A program made the position numbers and the translations under genes. The notes under the pieces were generated by a model. The model was not told the DNA's origin and did not search any database. It saw only the letters and a list, made by a program, of their open reading frames with translations. Below are positions 26,841-36,738 of a stretch of 64,000 nt of DNA, piece by piece. Each line of letters begins with the position of its first letter. Position 1 is the first letter of the stretch. Origin of the DNA: Thalassovita mediterranea. Lineage in GTDB: Bacteria > Pseudomonadota > Alphaproteobacteria > Rhodobacterales > Rhodobacteraceae. The stretch spans positions 1 through 64,000 of the forward strand of contig NZ_CYSF01000018.1 in NCBI RefSeq assembly GCF_001458435.1, read 5' to 3'.

Positions 26841-26981
26841 TCAAAGGCTCTTATCAAAACGCAAGGCGGACTTGCCGTTGGGATAAAACCTAAGGTGTCT
26901 GCCCCCATTTCGCTAGGGGGAAGATTTGCCAGATCGGCGCAAAACCGTTGTGGTGTGCGGGTTTGCGCCGCCCAACCGCAA

Positions 26982-28169
26982 TCAGCGACGGGGTTTGCCA
27001 CCCTGCGGGGCACCAGAACGGCCCGCGGGTTTGCCACCAGTCTTGCCGCGACGCAGCGATTGACCGGGATCCATCGCGCCCTTGCGGCCACGCGGGGCGT
27101 CATCACGGGAAGTGCGATCACCGCGTGGACCTGTGGTGGATTTGCCGCCAGTTTTACCGAAAGATTTCCCAGAAGGCTTGCCCGTAGGTTTGCCGCCAAA
27201 CTTACCGCCACGGCGTTCTTCGCCGCGATCCTCATCGCGCGACTTGCCATAGCCCTTGGCGCGGGCATCGCGGCCCTTGCCACCTGCGCCACGCGGCGCT
27301 TTCTGATCCTCTTCGCGTGGGCGACCGGGCTGACCGGGGCCGCCAAAGCTGCCTTTGGATTTCGGTTTGCGCAGCGGGCGGCGTACCTTTTGACCGGGGG
27401 CGGCGTCGGTATCGCCGAAATCCTCGGCACTTAGCCCCAACTGATCGCGGATCACCTTGCGGCGGATTTCCTCAACCTCGCCTTGTTTCAGGGTGCCTAG
27501 CTGGAAGGGGCCATAAGAGACACGGATCAGGCGGTTCACGCTCAACCCGATGCTTTCCATCGCGCGGCGAATTTCGCGGTTCTTGCCTTCGCGCAGGCCG
27601 ACGGTGACCCATGCGTTGGCGCCTTGCTGGCGGTCAAACGTGACCTCCATCGGCTGGAACTTCTCACCATCCACAGTAACGCCCTTGCGCAGTGGGGCCA
27701 GTTTGGCGTCGTCCACCGAACCCTTCACCCGCACGCGATATTTGCGCAGCCAACCGGTGGAGGGCAGTTCCAACTGCCGCTTGATGCCGCCGTCATTGGT
27801 CAGCAGCAGCAACCCTTCGGAATTGAGGTCGAGGCGACCAACGCTCATCACCCGCGGCATATCTTCGGGCAGGTTGTCAAAGATGGTGTCGCGGTCCTGT
27901 TCATCCTTGTGGCTGGTCACCAGACCCGTGGGTTTGTGATAGAGCCACATCCGCGCCGGTTCCGGTGCCTGCAGCGCGCGGCCTTTGACCACGATCCGAT
28001 CTTTGCCGGTGACGTTCAGCGCGGGGGAATTGATCACCTTGCCGTTCACGCTGACCTGTCCGGTTTCAATCAGCTTCTCCGCCTCACGGCGCGAGGCAAC
28101 GCCAGCCCGTGCAATCACCTTGGCAATGCGGTCGCCGGCGGGGGTGGTTTCAGGGGCTTTGTCGGACAT
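26982..28169 (-). CDS. rluB: Ribosomal large subunit pseudouridine synthase B
   Basis: 395 residues. S4 RNA-binding domain (RIAKVIARAGVASRREAEKLI, about 13-60), then the RsuA-type catalytic domain with GRLDLNSEGLLLLTNDG carrying the catalytic Asp. It modifies 23S rRNA near position 2605 (E. coli numbering). The C-terminal 120 residues are a Gly/Lys/Arg/Ser-rich disordered tail, common in alphaproteobacterial RluB. It is divergent from tadA. Confidence 0.92.
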   Translation of the reverse strand: MSDKAPETTPAGDRIAKVIARAGVASRREAEKLIETGQVSVNGKVINSPALNVTGKDRIVVKGRALQAPEPARMWLYHKPTGLVTSHKDEQDRDTIFDNLPEDMPRVMSVGRLDLNSEGLLLLTNDGGIKRQLELPSTGWLRKYRVRVKGSVDDAKLAPLRKGVTVDGEKFQPMEVTFDRQQGANAWVTVGLREGKNREIRRAMESIGLSVNRLIRVSYGPFQLGTLKQGEVEEIRRKVIRDQLGLSAEDFGDTDAAPGQKVRRPLRKPKSKGSFGGPGQPGRPREEDQKAPRGAGGKGRDARAKGYGKSRDEDRGEERRGGKFGGKPTGKPSGKSFGKTGGKSTTGPRGDRTSRDDAPRGRKGAMDPGQSLRRGKTGGKPAGRSGAPQGGKPRR

Positions 28170-28264
28170 GGGGCGGCCTTTGTAGCAAGGAGCAAGAAAG
28201 AGGCGTCAGACCTAACCCAAATTTGCCCATTGCGAAAGCGCTGATCTGCGGGCACACCAAGGGC

Positions 28265-28714
28265 ATGGTTTTTCGCACGTATATGGATCAGGCACTGGCC
28301 GAAGCAGAGGCCGCGAGCGCCCGAGGCGAGGTGCCGGTGGGCGCCGTTCTGGTGTCGCCTGCGGGTGAGGTGGTGGCGCGTGCCGGAAACCGCACGCGCG
28401 AATTGTTTGATCCCACCGCGCATGCAGAGGTGCTGGTCATCCGCGCCGCCTGCGAAGCGCTGGGCAGTGAACGTCTGCCGGGGTATGATCTGTATGTCAC
28501 GCTAGAGCCGTGCCCAATGTGCGCCACGGTGATATCCGCCGCACGGATTGCGCGGCTGTATTATGGGGCGTCGGATCCCAAGAGCGGCGGCGTGGCGCAA
28601 GGCCCGCGTATTTTCAGCCACAGCCAGTGCCACCATGTGCCAGAGGTTTATGACGGTCTAAGCGCGGCCCCTGCCGAGGCGTTGCTGAAGGATTTCTTCG
28701 CCGCACGCCGTTAA
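28265..28714 (+). CDS. tadA: tRNA-specific adenosine deaminase
   Basis: 149 residues. Zinc motifs HAE (TAHAEVLVIRAA) and PCxxC (LEPCPMC) define the deaminase fold; GASDPKSGGV is typical of TadA. It converts A34 to inosine in tRNA-Arg(ACG). ATG 28265 or the in-frame ATG 28283 could start it. Confidence 0.92.
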   Translation: MVFRTYMDQALAEAEAASARGEVPVGAVLVSPAGEVVARAGNRTRELFDPTAHAEVLVIRAACEALGSERLPGYDLYVTLEPCPMCATVISAARIARLYYGASDPKSGGVAQGPRIFSHSQCHHVPEVYDGLSAAPAEALLKDFFAARR

Positions 28715-28715
28715 A

Positions 28716-28745
28716 GGCAGGCTTTCTGAGCTTAGAAAGCCTGCC
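28716..28745. terminator. Bidirectional terminator
   Basis: Perfect 12-bp arms (GGCAGGCTTTCT / AGAAAGCCTGCC), 6-nt loop, between convergent tadA and the hydrolase. There is no strong T tract. Confidence 0.7.
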
Positions 28746-28753
28746 CTCGCAGA

Positions 28754-29446
28754 TTACAGCTCGATCGGCTGCATCACCTCTGGTTCAATCACGTTTACAT
28801 CCGGTAGGGCCGCTGCCAGTGCTTCGGCGGATTGTTCTAGGATCGGGAAGGTGCGGTAGTGGCAGGGGATCACCGTCTTGAAATCAAAGAAGGTTTTCGC
28901 TGCATAAGCCGCGCGTTTCATATCCATGGTGAAATGACCGCCCGCAGCCAGAATGCCGATATCGGGCTGGTGCAGATCGTTGAAGATCTTCATATCCGCC
29001 ATCACATCGGTGTCGCCTGACACATAGATCGTGTGACCTTCGCCTGCGATCATATATCCCGCCTCAGCCCCCGCATATATCGGCCCGTTGTCAGAGCCAA
29101 GCGAGGAGGAATGCACCGCGTTTACCATCGTCACGGCCACATCACCGATCTGCACCGTGCCGCCTTTGTTGAAGCCGATGGTGGAAAGGCCTTCGCTTGC
29201 CTCCCAGAACGACATCAGATCATAGATGCCCACCACAGGGATCGACAGTGCCTTGGCCAGTGCGACAGTATCTGCGGAATGATCGCCGTGCCCGTGGGTC
29301 AGCAGGATCGCGGTCGCGCCGTCGGTGGCGGCGTCTTTCTGATCCTCTGGGAACATCGGGTTGCCGGTGAGCCACGGATCAATCAGCAGGATCTGATCGC
29401 CGATTTCCAAGCGGAAGCTGGCATGGCCAAGCCAGGTGAGTTTCAT
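28754..29446 (-). CDS. Metal-dependent hydrolase, UPF0173 family
   Basis: 230 residues. Metallo-beta-lactamase fold: MKLTWLGHASFRLE at the start, THGHGDHSADT as the HxHxDH metal site, and further His in GGHFTMD and VIPCHYRTF. The substrate is unknown. It is a single gene, divergent from the ceramidase-like gene. Confidence 0.9.
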   Translation of the reverse strand: MKLTWLGHASFRLEIGDQILLIDPWLTGNPMFPEDQKDAATDGATAILLTHGHGDHSADTVALAKALSIPVVGIYDLMSFWEASEGLSTIGFNKGGTVQIGDVAVTMVNAVHSSSLGSDNGPIYAGAEAGYMIAGEGHTIYVSGDTDVMADMKIFNDLHQPDIGILAAGGHFTMDMKRAAYAAKTFFDFKTVIPCHYRTFPILEQSAEALAAALPDVNVIEPEVMQPIEL

Positions 29447-29554
29447 GTGCGTATCTCCTGTCGGTTATTTATGTGGTTGTTTTGTGGCGAAGGGTAGCAC
29501 GCAGAGGATTAAAGGCTAGGGTCTTGGTTGAGCGCGCGACGTTGAGGGATTGCA

Positions 29555-30205
29555 ATGTTTGAACACATCGACAGCTACTGCGAACGGCTGGATGCCAGTT
29601 TTTGGGCAGAGCCGGTGAATTTTGTCACCAATGCCGCCTTTATATTGGCGGCGCTTTACGTTTGGCCGCAGGTGCGTGGGATGATCTGGGGGCAGGTTCT
29701 GGCGGTGATCTTGTTTGTCATTGGCGTGGGGTCTTCGCTGTTTCATTCCTTTGCGCAGACATGGGCAGCGATTGCCGATGTGGTGCCGATTCTGATTTAT
29801 GTGCTGGTCTATATCGCCCTGTCGCATCGCGTTTACTGGCAGCATTCGTGGCCCAAAACCGCGCTATTCCTCGGGTTGTTTGTGCCCTATGTTGCGCTGA
29901 CACTGCCGCTGTTTCAGATGGTGCCCGGCCTCGGCTCCTCCGCCGCTTATGCGCCGATCCCTTTGTTGATCTTTATCCACGCCTTTTTGCTGCGCCGCCG
30001 TCTGCCGCAGGTGGCGCGGGGGCTGGCGATTGGGGCCAGCATCCTGTGCGCCTCGATTCTGGCGCGGGTGCTGGATGAACCCATGTGCGGGATCTGGCCG
30101 ATGGGCACGCATTTTATGTGGCATATCCTCAACGCGGCGATGCTGATGCATATGATCCTTGTTTATCGCGCCCACATGCTTGCAGCGGGGCAGGCAGGGC
30201 GTTAA
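29555..30205 (+). CDS. Ceramidase-like membrane hydrolase (CREST superfamily)
   Basis: 216 residues, about seven membrane helices. The zinc-site motifs of the alkaline ceramidase/PAQR/Per1 superfamily are present: SSLFHSF (SxxxH), ADVVPILIY (Asp), and HFMWHILN (HxxxH) in the last helix. It is probably an amide or lipid hydrolase in the inner membrane; the substrate is not evident. gatC follows closely on the same strand. Confidence 0.85.
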   Translation: MFEHIDSYCERLDASFWAEPVNFVTNAAFILAALYVWPQVRGMIWGQVLAVILFVIGVGSSLFHSFAQTWAAIADVVPILIYVLVYIALSHRVYWQHSWPKTALFLGLFVPYVALTLPLFQMVPGLGSSAAYAPIPLLIFIHAFLLRRRLPQVARGLAIGASILCASILARVLDEPMCGIWPMGTHFMWHILNAAMLMHMILVYRAHMLAAGQAGR

Positions 30206-30239
30206 AGCCGTAGCAACGCGAAAACGGAGATCTCTTGAG

Positions 30240-30527
30240 ATGTCGATCGACACGAAGACCGCCGCCAAAGTGGCCAAGCTGGCCCGTATCAAGGTGGAAG
30301 ATGAGGCGCTGCCGGCGCTGGCCAATGAGTTTAACACCATTCTGGGCTTCATTGAGCAGCTCAACGAAGTGGACGTCGAAGGCGTGGAGCCGATGACCTC
30401 GGTTACGCCGATGCGTCTGAAGCGCCGCGTGGATGAGGTGACCGATGGTGGTCAACAGGACAAAGTTCTGAAAAACGCGCCAGATGCGCGCGAGGGCTTC
30501 TTTGCGGTTCCGAAGGTGGTTGAATAA
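30240..30527 (+). CDS. gatC: Asp-tRNA(Asn)/Glu-tRNA(Gln) amidotransferase subunit C
   Basis: 95 residues: [41 protein letters not shown] is the family core. It stabilises the GatCAB complex that amidates mischarged tRNAs. ATG 30240 sits 6 nt after GGAGA. Its TAA overlaps the gatA ATG (TAATG). Confidence 0.95.
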   Translation: MSIDTKTAAKVAKLARIKVEDEALPALANEFNTILGFIEQLNEVDVEGVEPMTSVTPMRLKRRVDEVTDGGQQDKVLKNAPDAREGFFAVPKVVE

Positions 30528-32014
30528 TGTCTGAACTGAACAAACTGACGCTGGCCGATGCCCGTGACAAACTGCGTGCGGGGGATGTGACCTCGGTTGA
30601 ACTGACCCAGAGCTGCATTGAGGCAATCGACAAGGCTGGCGCGCTGAACGCGTTCGTGCATAAAACGCCGGAAATCGCGCTGGAACAGGCCAAGGCCGCA
30701 GATGCTCGTATTGCTGCCGGTGATGCGCCTGCCATGTGTGGTCTGCCCGTGGGCATCAAGGATCTGTTCTGCACCAAAGGCGTGCCCAGCCAGGCGGCAT
30801 CCGCCATCCTGGAAGGGTTCAAACCGGAATACGAATCCACCATCACCTCGAAACTGTTCGACGCGGGCTCGGTCATGCTGGGCAAATTGAACATGGACGA
30901 GTTTGCGATGGGGTCGTCGAACGAGACGTCCGTTTACGGCAATGCGGTGAACCCGTGGCGTCGCGAAGGGTCTGACGCGGACCTGACCCCCGGTGGCTCC
31001 TCCGGTGGGTCGGCCGCTGCGGTTGCGGCTGATCTGTGTCTGGCGGCGACTGGCACCGACACCGGCGGTTCCATCCGTCAGCCCGCAGCTTTCACTGGCA
31101 CTGTTGGCATCAAGCCGACCTATGGTCGTTGTTCGCGCTGGGGCGTTGTCGCCTTTGCATCCTCGCTGGATCAGGCTGGTCCGATGACCAAGTCGGTCCG
31201 CGATGCGGCGATCATGCTGGAAGCGATGTGTGGTCATGACGAAAAGGATTCGACCAGCGCCGATCTGGCGGTGCCGAACTTTGAAGCGATGCTGACCGGC
31301 GACATCAAGGGCAAGAAAATCGGCATCCCCAAGGAATACCGCATGGACGGTATGCCTGCCGAGATTGAGAAGCTGTGGGAAAACGGTCAGGCGATGCTGA
31401 AAGACGCAGGCGCTGAAATCGTGGATATTTCCCTTCCGCACACCAAATACGCGCTGCCTGCTTATTACGTGATTGCACCGGCAGAGGCGTCGTCGAACCT
31501 GGCACGCTATGACGGTGTGCGTTTCGGCCACCGCGCCACGCTGGAGGCAGGCGACGGCATCACCGAGATGTATGAGAAGTCCCGCGCCGAAGGGTTCGGC
31601 CATGAGGTGCAGCGTCGTGTGATGGTTGGCACCTATGTGCTGTCCGCAGGTTTCTATGACGCCTACTACAACCGCGCCCGCCGCGTGCGCGCGCTGATCA
31701 AGAAGGACTTCGACGATGTGTTTGCAGCAGGCGTCGATGCGATCCTGACTCCGGCGACCCCGTCGGCGGCCTTTGGTCTGGGTGAAATGACCGATGCGGA
31801 TCCCGTACAGATGTATCTGAACGACGTCTTCACCGTGACCGTGAACCTTGCTGGTCTGCCCGGCATCTCGGTCCCGACTGGCGTCGATTCGCAGGGGCTG
31901 CCGCTGGGTCTGCAGCTGATTGGGCGCCCATGGGAAGAGGGCGATCTGCTGAATACCGCCTACGCGCTGGAAGGCGCGGCAGGGTTTGTAGCCAAACCCG
32001 GCCAGTGGTGGTAA
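30527..32014 (+). CDS. gatA: Asp-tRNA(Asn)/Glu-tRNA(Gln) amidotransferase subunit A
   Basis: 495 residues, the full family length. Amidase-signature triad: Lys in GIKDLF, Ser in [14 protein letters not shown], and the nucleophile Ser in [12 protein letters not shown]. It makes ammonia from glutamine for GatB, which is not in this window. Translationally coupled to gatC. Confidence 0.97.
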   Translation: MSELNKLTLADARDKLRAGDVTSVELTQSCIEAIDKAGALNAFVHKTPEIALEQAKAADARIAAGDAPAMCGLPVGIKDLFCTKGVPSQAASAILEGFKPEYESTITSKLFDAGSVMLGKLNMDEFAMGSSNETSVYGNAVNPWRREGSDADLTPGGSSGGSAAAVAADLCLAATGTDTGGSIRQPAAFTGTVGIKPTYGRCSRWGVVAFASSLDQAGPMTKSVRDAAIMLEAMCGHDEKDSTSADLAVPNFEAMLTGDIKGKKIGIPKEYRMDGMPAEIEKLWENGQAMLKDAGAEIVDISLPHTKYALPAYYVIAPAEASSNLARYDGVRFGHRATLEAGDGITEMYEKSRAEGFGHEVQRRVMVGTYVLSAGFYDAYYNRARRVRALIKKDFDDVFAAGVDAILTPATPSAAFGLGEMTDADPVQMYLNDVFTVTVNLAGLPGISVPTGVDSQGLPLGLQLIGRPWEEGDLLNTAYALEGAAGFVAKPGQWW

Positions 32015-32030
32015 ATACATGCTTCGAAAG

Positions 32031-32056
32031 GGCCCGGGCGATGCTCGGGCCTTTTT
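32031..32056 (+). terminator. Terminator after gatCA
   Basis: A 9-bp stem with one G-T pair (GGCCCGGGC / GCTCGGGCC), 3-nt loop, and TTTTT. Confidence 0.9.
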
Positions 32057-32117
32057 CTTTGTGGGGATTTATGATCCCTTAAGATCTGTAAGATAAAGTG
32101 GCAGCACAGGCAGGTGA

Positions 32118-32837
32118 ATGATGCGGTTTGTTTTTGGTAGTTTGGCTCTCGTTGCGTTGAGCGCCTGCGCGCCTGCTGTGCCGGATTCGGCGGCGGGTGT
32201 CGGGTTTGGTGACTACAATGAATACCAGCGCGCACAGGCGGAACGGGACGCGGCGCTGAACGGTCAGGCGTTGCCGCCTGCCAGTGCGGTCTCCTCGGAA
32301 ACCCTGCCAAGTGCCCCCACGACAACCGGTGGTGCGGGCAATGCTGCTGAACAGCTCGCTGCCGACGCTGCGGCCGCGTTGAATTCCGGTGAGGCGCCAT
32401 TGGATGCCAGCCCATCGAACCCAGCACCCGAGGTGGCGCTGACCGCTTCCGGCATTTCGGACGAGAACGATTTTGACAACGTCTCGTCCCTGCGCAGCAT
32501 CGAAGGTGACAAACAGCGCATCGAACAGAACCGCGCCCAGTATCAGGTGGTCACCCCCACCGCACTGCCATCGCGCAACGGTAGCGAAGGGCCGAACATC
32601 GTGGCCTATGCGCTGCAAACCAGCCATCCGGTAGGCGCGCAGATGCACAAGCGTTTTGCCGGATCGCAAAAACGCGCTGAACGGAACTGCGCCAAGTATG
32701 CGTCCCCCGATCAGGCACAGGCGGCGTTTCTGGCCAAGGGTGGCCCCGCGCGCGACCGTTTGGGAATTGATCCCGATGGCGACGGCTACGCCTGTGGCTG
32801 GAACCCGGCCCCCTTCCGCAACGTGAACGGTGGGTAA
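32118..32837 (+). CDS. Lipoprotein with C-terminal Excalibur-type calcium-binding motif
   Basis: 239 residues. Lipobox LSAC at about 15-18; an Ala/Pro/Ser-rich middle (about 40-110); then a conserved C-terminus with NCAKYASPDQAQAAFLAKGG and DPDGDGYAC, an Excalibur-like DxDxDG loop with paired Cys. It is probably a periplasm-facing envelope protein. It lies just before a cell-wall amidase, and they could be co-transcribed. Confidence 0.8.
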   Translation: MMRFVFGSLALVALSACAPAVPDSAAGVGFGDYNEYQRAQAERDAALNGQALPPASAVSSETLPSAPTTTGGAGNAAEQLAADAAAALNSGEAPLDASPSNPAPEVALTASGISDENDFDNVSSLRSIEGDKQRIEQNRAQYQVVTPTALPSRNGSEGPNIVAYALQTSHPVGAQMHKRFAGSQKRAERNCAKYASPDQAQAAFLAKGGPARDRLGIDPDGDGYACGWNPAPFRNVNGG

Positions 32838-32853
32838 GGGCGGCCAACACGCT

Positions 32854-33516
32854 ATGCCCGTGGCTGATATGAACATTATCCAGCATCCGTCGCCAAATTT
32901 TGGCGAGCGGCGCGATGGTGCCCGTCCTGAGCTGATCGTTTTGCACTATACAGCCATGCCGACTGCACAGGCCGCACTGGCGCGCCTGTCTGACCCTGCA
33001 TTTGAGGTGTCGGCCCATTACCTGATCGGCCGCTGCGGTCAGATCTGGCAAATGGTCGACGAGGAAAAACGCGCCTGGCACGCCGGGGCAGGGGCGTGGG
33101 GCGGTTTGGGGGATGTAAACTCCCGCTCCATTGGGATTGAACTGTCCAACAGTGGGGCAGAGCCCTTTTCTGAACTGTTGATGGCCTCGCTAGAGGCGCT
33201 GTTGGCCGATCTGATGGCCCGTTGGGGCATTCCGGCCCAGAATATCATTGGCCATTCCGACATGGCCCCTGGGCGCAAGATTGACCCGGGCGCGCGTTTT
33301 GACTGGCCACGTCTGGAACAGCAGGGCATGGCACGCCTGCGCGGTGAGGCAGGGCAGGATCTGACGCCAGATCCTGCACGGTTGCGTGCTTTGGCGACGG
33401 TGTGTGGCTATCCTGAGGATGTCAGCGATGACGCCTTGCTGGAGGCGGTGCGCCTGCGCTATCGCCGCGGCGCGCTAGGCCCGCTATGTGCAGAGGATCT
33501 GCGCGTCCTCGGTTGA
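32854..33516 (+). CDS. N-acetylmuramoyl-L-alanine amidase (AmiD/Amidase_2)
   Basis: 220 residues from ATG 32854 (GTG 32830 and ATG 32869 are alternatives). The zinc-site residues of Amidase_2 are seen in LIVLHYTAM, AWHAGAGAW and IIGHSDMAPGRKIDPG. It cleaves the amide between muramic acid and the stem peptide in wall turnover. A C-terminal helical repeat resembles a peptidoglycan-binding domain. No signal peptide is visible, which suggests a cytoplasmic anhydro-muropeptide recycling role. Confidence 0.9.
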   Translation: MPVADMNIIQHPSPNFGERRDGARPELIVLHYTAMPTAQAALARLSDPAFEVSAHYLIGRCGQIWQMVDEEKRAWHAGAGAWGGLGDVNSRSIGIELSNSGAEPFSELLMASLEALLADLMARWGIPAQNIIGHSDMAPGRKIDPGARFDWPRLEQQGMARLRGEAGQDLTPDPARLRALATVCGYPEDVSDDALLEAVRLRYRRGALGPLCAEDLRVLG

Positions 33517-33560
33517 GGTTTGCGCAATTGACCCCGATCCGCTTTGCCCTTAGACCGACC

Positions 33561-33977
33561 CTCGCGCGGAGGGCCGGATGGCCGCTGGTGGCAGGGTAAC
33601 CGGTCACGAGAGGAAAGTCCGGACTCCACAAGGCAAGGGTGCCGGGTAACGCCCGGCGGGGGCAACCCCAGGGAAAGCGCCACAGAAAACAGACCGCCTC
33701 GTGGCCCGTTGGTTCGCCGATGGGATCCCCGTCGGGGTAAGGGTGAAACGGTGGGGTAAGAGCCCACCGCGGGTCTGGCAACAGAACCGGCACGGCAAGC
33801 CCCACCCGGAGCAATGCCGAATAGGGGCTTCACGCGGCGTGTCCGCAGGGTCTGCCTTGACCCAGAAGCCCGGGTTGGCAGCTAGAGGTGCGTCGGTAAC
33901 AGCGCGCCTAGATGAATGGTCATCTCGGATGGATCTCCATCTATGACAGAATCCGGCTTATAGGCCCTCCGCGCGTG
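33561..33977 (+). ncRNA. rnpB: RNase P RNA (class A)
   Basis: The 13-nt segment at 33563-33575 is exactly complementary to 33963-33975 and forms helix P1. The universal core block GAGGAAAGTCCGGACTCC occurs at about 33609-33626 and the 3' core ACAGAATCCGGCTTA at about 33948-33962. The RNA catalyses 5' maturation of tRNA precursors. Confidence 0.95.
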
Positions 33978-34140
33978 TTTATGTCCGGTTTTCGTGAAGG
34001 AAATTCCTGCCTTTTCCGTTTGTGCACAGAAACCTGTCATATTGCTGTTGACTCGGGGGGGTGATCCCTTAAAAGGCAGGCTTCAAGGATTCCGCGGGCG
34101 GCCCGACTGACCCGTATCGAAAGCGACTGGAGATTTAACA

Positions 34141-34308
34141 ATGGCGAAGCCGACGACGATCAAAATCCGTCTGAACTCGACCGCTGGCACGGGCCACTTC
34201 TATGTGACCAAGAAAAATGCCCGCACCATGACCGAAAAAATGGTTGTACGTAAGTACGACCCGGTTGTGCGTAAGCACGTCGAATACAAAGAAGGCAAGA
34301 TCAAGTAA
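34141..34308 (+). CDS. rpmG: 50S ribosomal protein L33
   Basis: 55 residues beginning [16 protein letters not shown], with [11 protein letters not shown] and [14 protein letters not shown]. The Cys-free form (no CxxC zinc pairs) is typical of alphaproteobacteria. GGAG lies 10 nt upstream. Confidence 0.97.
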   Translation: MAKPTTIKIRLNSTAGTGHFYVTKKNARTMTEKMVVRKYDPVVRKHVEYKEGKIK

Positions 34309-34332
34309 GATCAGCCCTCTTGGACAAGTTAG

Positions 34333-34364
34333 CGCCGTGTAGGAGATATCCTGCACGGCGTTTT
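34333..34364 (+). terminator. Terminator of rpmG
   Basis: A 12-bp stem with one G-T pair (CGCCGTGTAGGA / TCCTGCACGGCG), loop GATA, then TTTT. Confidence 0.9.
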
Positions 34365-34434
34365 CTTTTGTGTGGTTGCTTGCTTTGGGGTGGCGAAAAT
34401 GGCGCCAAATTCTGGCTTCGGCATCCCCAAAAGA

Positions 34435-34461
34435 AAAGGCCGGTCGCAATGACCGGCCTTT
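34435..34461 (-). terminator. Terminator of the Bax-inhibitor gene
   Basis: Perfect 11-bp arms (AAAGGCCGGTC / GACCGGCCTTT), 5-nt loop, with TTTTCTTTT on the minus strand, 22 nt after the stop. Confidence 0.9.
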
Positions 34462-34483
34462 GGCGTTTGATATGTGGGGGCGC

Positions 34484-35260
34484 TTACTCGCGCTCGCCCA
34501 GCAGGTTCAGCAGCATCATGAACATGTTGATGAAGTCCAGATACAGGCTCAGCGCGCCCATGATGGCGGCTTTGCCCAGCCATTCCTGGTCGCCGTGGTG
34601 GGCGTGGGCCAGGTAGGTGGTTTTGATGTTCTGGGTGTCATAGGCGGTCAGACCAGCAAAGATCAGCACGCCGATCGCCGAAATGGCCAGGCTCAGGATG
34701 CCGGAGCCGAGGAAGATGTTCACGATCGACGCAACAACCAGACCGATCACACCCATGATCAGGAACGAACCCCAGCCGGAGATGTCCTTCTTGGTGGTGT
34801 AGCCGTAGAGCGACAGGCCAGCAAAGGCGATCGAGGTCACCAGGAACACCTGAATGATCGACTGACCGGTGAACACCAGAAAGATCGAGCTGATCGACAC
34901 GCCCATAACGGCGGCAAACAGGTAGAACACGGTCTGCGCGGTGGCGGCCGACATGCGGTTGATCGCGGCGGAGAAGCCGAAGACAAACGCCAGCGGCGCA
35001 AACATCACAACCCATTTCAGCGGCGAGGCGTAGAGCGCATAGCCCAGCTGGGTCAGATATTTACCCGCGCTCAGCTGCGCGACAGCGGCAGACGGGTCGG
35101 TGGTCACGGCCAAACCTGCCAGCGCCCATGCGGCGAGGAAGGTGATCAGCATGCCAACAGACATGGTGCCGTATACTTTGTTCATGTGGGCGCGCAGACC
35201 CTCGTCAATCTGTGCGGCACGGGCACCCGCTGCGCTTCGGATGGTGTCGAATTGAGCCAT
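34484..35260 (-). CDS. Bax inhibitor-1/YccA family membrane protein
   Basis: 258 residues, about seven membrane helices. Starts MAQFDTIRSAAGARAAQIDEG; contains the family phrases LYGYTTKKDISGWGSFL and LTAYDTQNIKTTY. BI-1 proteins are pH-sensitive Ca2+ leak channels or modulators of FtsH. ATG 35260 is chosen because the residues before it are not membrane-like and AGGCTATA precedes it. Confidence 0.92.
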   Translation of the reverse strand: MAQFDTIRSAAGARAAQIDEGLRAHMNKVYGTMSVGMLITFLAAWALAGLAVTTDPSAAVAQLSAGKYLTQLGYALYASPLKWVVMFAPLAFVFGFSAAINRMSAATAQTVFYLFAAVMGVSISSIFLVFTGQSIIQVFLVTSIAFAGLSLYGYTTKKDISGWGSFLIMGVIGLVVASIVNIFLGSGILSLAISAIGVLIFAGLTAYDTQNIKTTYLAHAHHGDQEWLGKAAIMGALSLYLDFINMFMMLLNLLGERE

Positions 35261-35445
35261 TATAGCCTCCGATAAATTGGACCAAGCTCCCGATGTTTCG
35301 GGGAGTTGTCTCAAATATCGGTGACGGATGCGCCTTTTTCAAGGCAGAGCAGGGAAGCGGAGGCGCATTTTTGCGCCTCCTTTGCGGGTATGCACCGCAA
35401 AAAGGCGGGGCAAATCGGCCGCATTTTATCAAAGCTGGGCGAACC

Positions 35446-35664
35446 TCAGCTGGTCCAGTGGTTCGGCGCGTCCCAAATCGGGCGCGTTGCCTCGGTTTGG
35501 GCTTCGGCGCGGCTCAGGCCCAAATCCTTCAGAGCGGCCGAATCAAGACGGTTGAGCGCGCGGCGCTGACGGTAAAGCGACTGCATCGCCAACAGGCGGC
35601 CCAGCAGCGAGGAAGAACGGGAAGAGTGCAGCGCAGCAGCGCGCCGGGTGGTCATCGTGGTCAT
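35446..35664 (-). CDS. DUF1127 small protein
   Basis: 72 residues, basic, Arg/Ser/Leu-rich. The C-terminal half (RQRRALNRLDSAALKDLGLSRAEAQTEA) is the DUF1127 (YjiS-like) signature. Such proteins in alphaproteobacteria bind RNA or tune phosphate, nitrogen and stress responses. Divergent from a LysR regulator, which may control it. Confidence 0.88.
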   Translation of the reverse strand: MTTMTTRRAAALHSSRSSSLLGRLLAMQSLYRQRRALNRLDSAALKDLGLSRAEAQTEATRPIWDAPNHWTS

Positions 35665-35800
35665 GGCTGTCTCACTTTCGGTTTCTTTTCAAATTGTGAT
35701 TGATGCGACTCGTTGCATCATTTCTGTTGATGTATATGGCGCATTGTGGTTCATATGAAAAATGAATGTTTGGCAAAGATAGCATCAAGGAATGTGATGA

Positions 35801-36652
35801 ATGCGAAATCTCGATGTGACCACACTGCGTTCGTTTGTGGCTGTCGCGGAATTGGGCGGTGTCACCCGCGCGGCGGGTTTTCTCAATCTGACGCAATCCG
35901 CTGTCTCCATGCAGCTGAAGCGGTTGGAAGAACTGTTGAACCTGTCGCTGATTGATCGCAGCAGTCGTGCTGTTAGCCTGACGGCATCCGGAGAGCAGCT
36001 GCTTAGCTACGCGCGCCGGATGGTGAGCTTGAATGATGAGGTGATGTCGCGCCTGACAGATCAGTCCCTCGAGGGTGAAATTACGCTGGGTGTGCCTCAT
36101 GACATTGTGTATCCGGCGGTGCCCAAAGTACTGCAAATGTTCAATGCTAGCTTCCCACGGATGAAAGTGCAGCTGTTGACCAGCTACACCCGCGAACTGA
36201 AAGATCAGTACCGCCGGGGGGAGGTGGACGTGATTTTGACGACCGAGATCGGCATTGATCCTGATGGTGAAACCCTCAGCACCAAACCTTTGCAATGGGT
36301 CGGTGCGCCGGATGGTAGCGCCTGGAAACAACGCCCCCTTCGGTTGGCGTTTGGACGGCACTGCATTTTCCGCAGTGGCGCCATCAAATCGCTAGAGGCG
36401 AGAGGGCTGGCCTGGGAAATGGCTGTAGAAACCGAAAGTGATCGCACGATCGAAGCGACGGTGAGCGCGGATCTGGCTGTTGCTGCAATGTTGGAGGGCA
36501 CCAAACCCGACCATCTGGAGGTGATCGACCACAGCGGCAGCTTGCCAGAACTGACCCAGCAGAAAATCAATCTTTACGCCGCTGACAAAGGTAAGGGCGA
36601 AGCGGTCGAAGCATTGTGTGATCAACTGCGGCAGGCCTTTACGATGATGTAA
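35801..36652 (+). CDS. LysR family transcriptional regulator
   Basis: 283 residues. Winged helix at the N-terminus (LDVTTLRSFVAVAELGGVTRAAGFLNLTQSAVSMQLKRLE), then a periplasmic-binding-like effector domain from about 90. Neither the ligand nor the target is evident. Divergent from the DUF1127 gene, 136 bp apart. Confidence 0.9.
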   Translation: MRNLDVTTLRSFVAVAELGGVTRAAGFLNLTQSAVSMQLKRLEELLNLSLIDRSSRAVSLTASGEQLLSYARRMVSLNDEVMSRLTDQSLEGEITLGVPHDIVYPAVPKVLQMFNASFPRMKVQLLTSYTRELKDQYRRGEVDVILTTEIGIDPDGETLSTKPLQWVGAPDGSAWKQRPLRLAFGRHCIFRSGAIKSLEARGLAWEMAVETESDRTIEATVSADLAVAAMLEGTKPDHLEVIDHSGSLPELTQQKINLYAADKGKGEAVEALCDQLRQAFTMM

Positions 36653-36738
36653 CGCACCGGCGCCTGATCCCACTATCCATGTGCAGATGCCCCGGTGCAT
36701 TGCCGGGGGTATCGCTGCTATTGGGGTAGGGCGGGGGA

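Noticed and set aside
30452-32020. 522-residue open frame on the minus strand opposite gatA
   Set aside because: It mirrors the codon pattern of gatA, whose catalytic motifs are complete. The antisense product is His/Gln/Arg-rich with no family features.
33540-33980. Short protein-coding frames across 33.5-33.9 kb
   Set aside because: The region is RNase P RNA with a 13-bp P1 helix and universal core; the frames are incidental.
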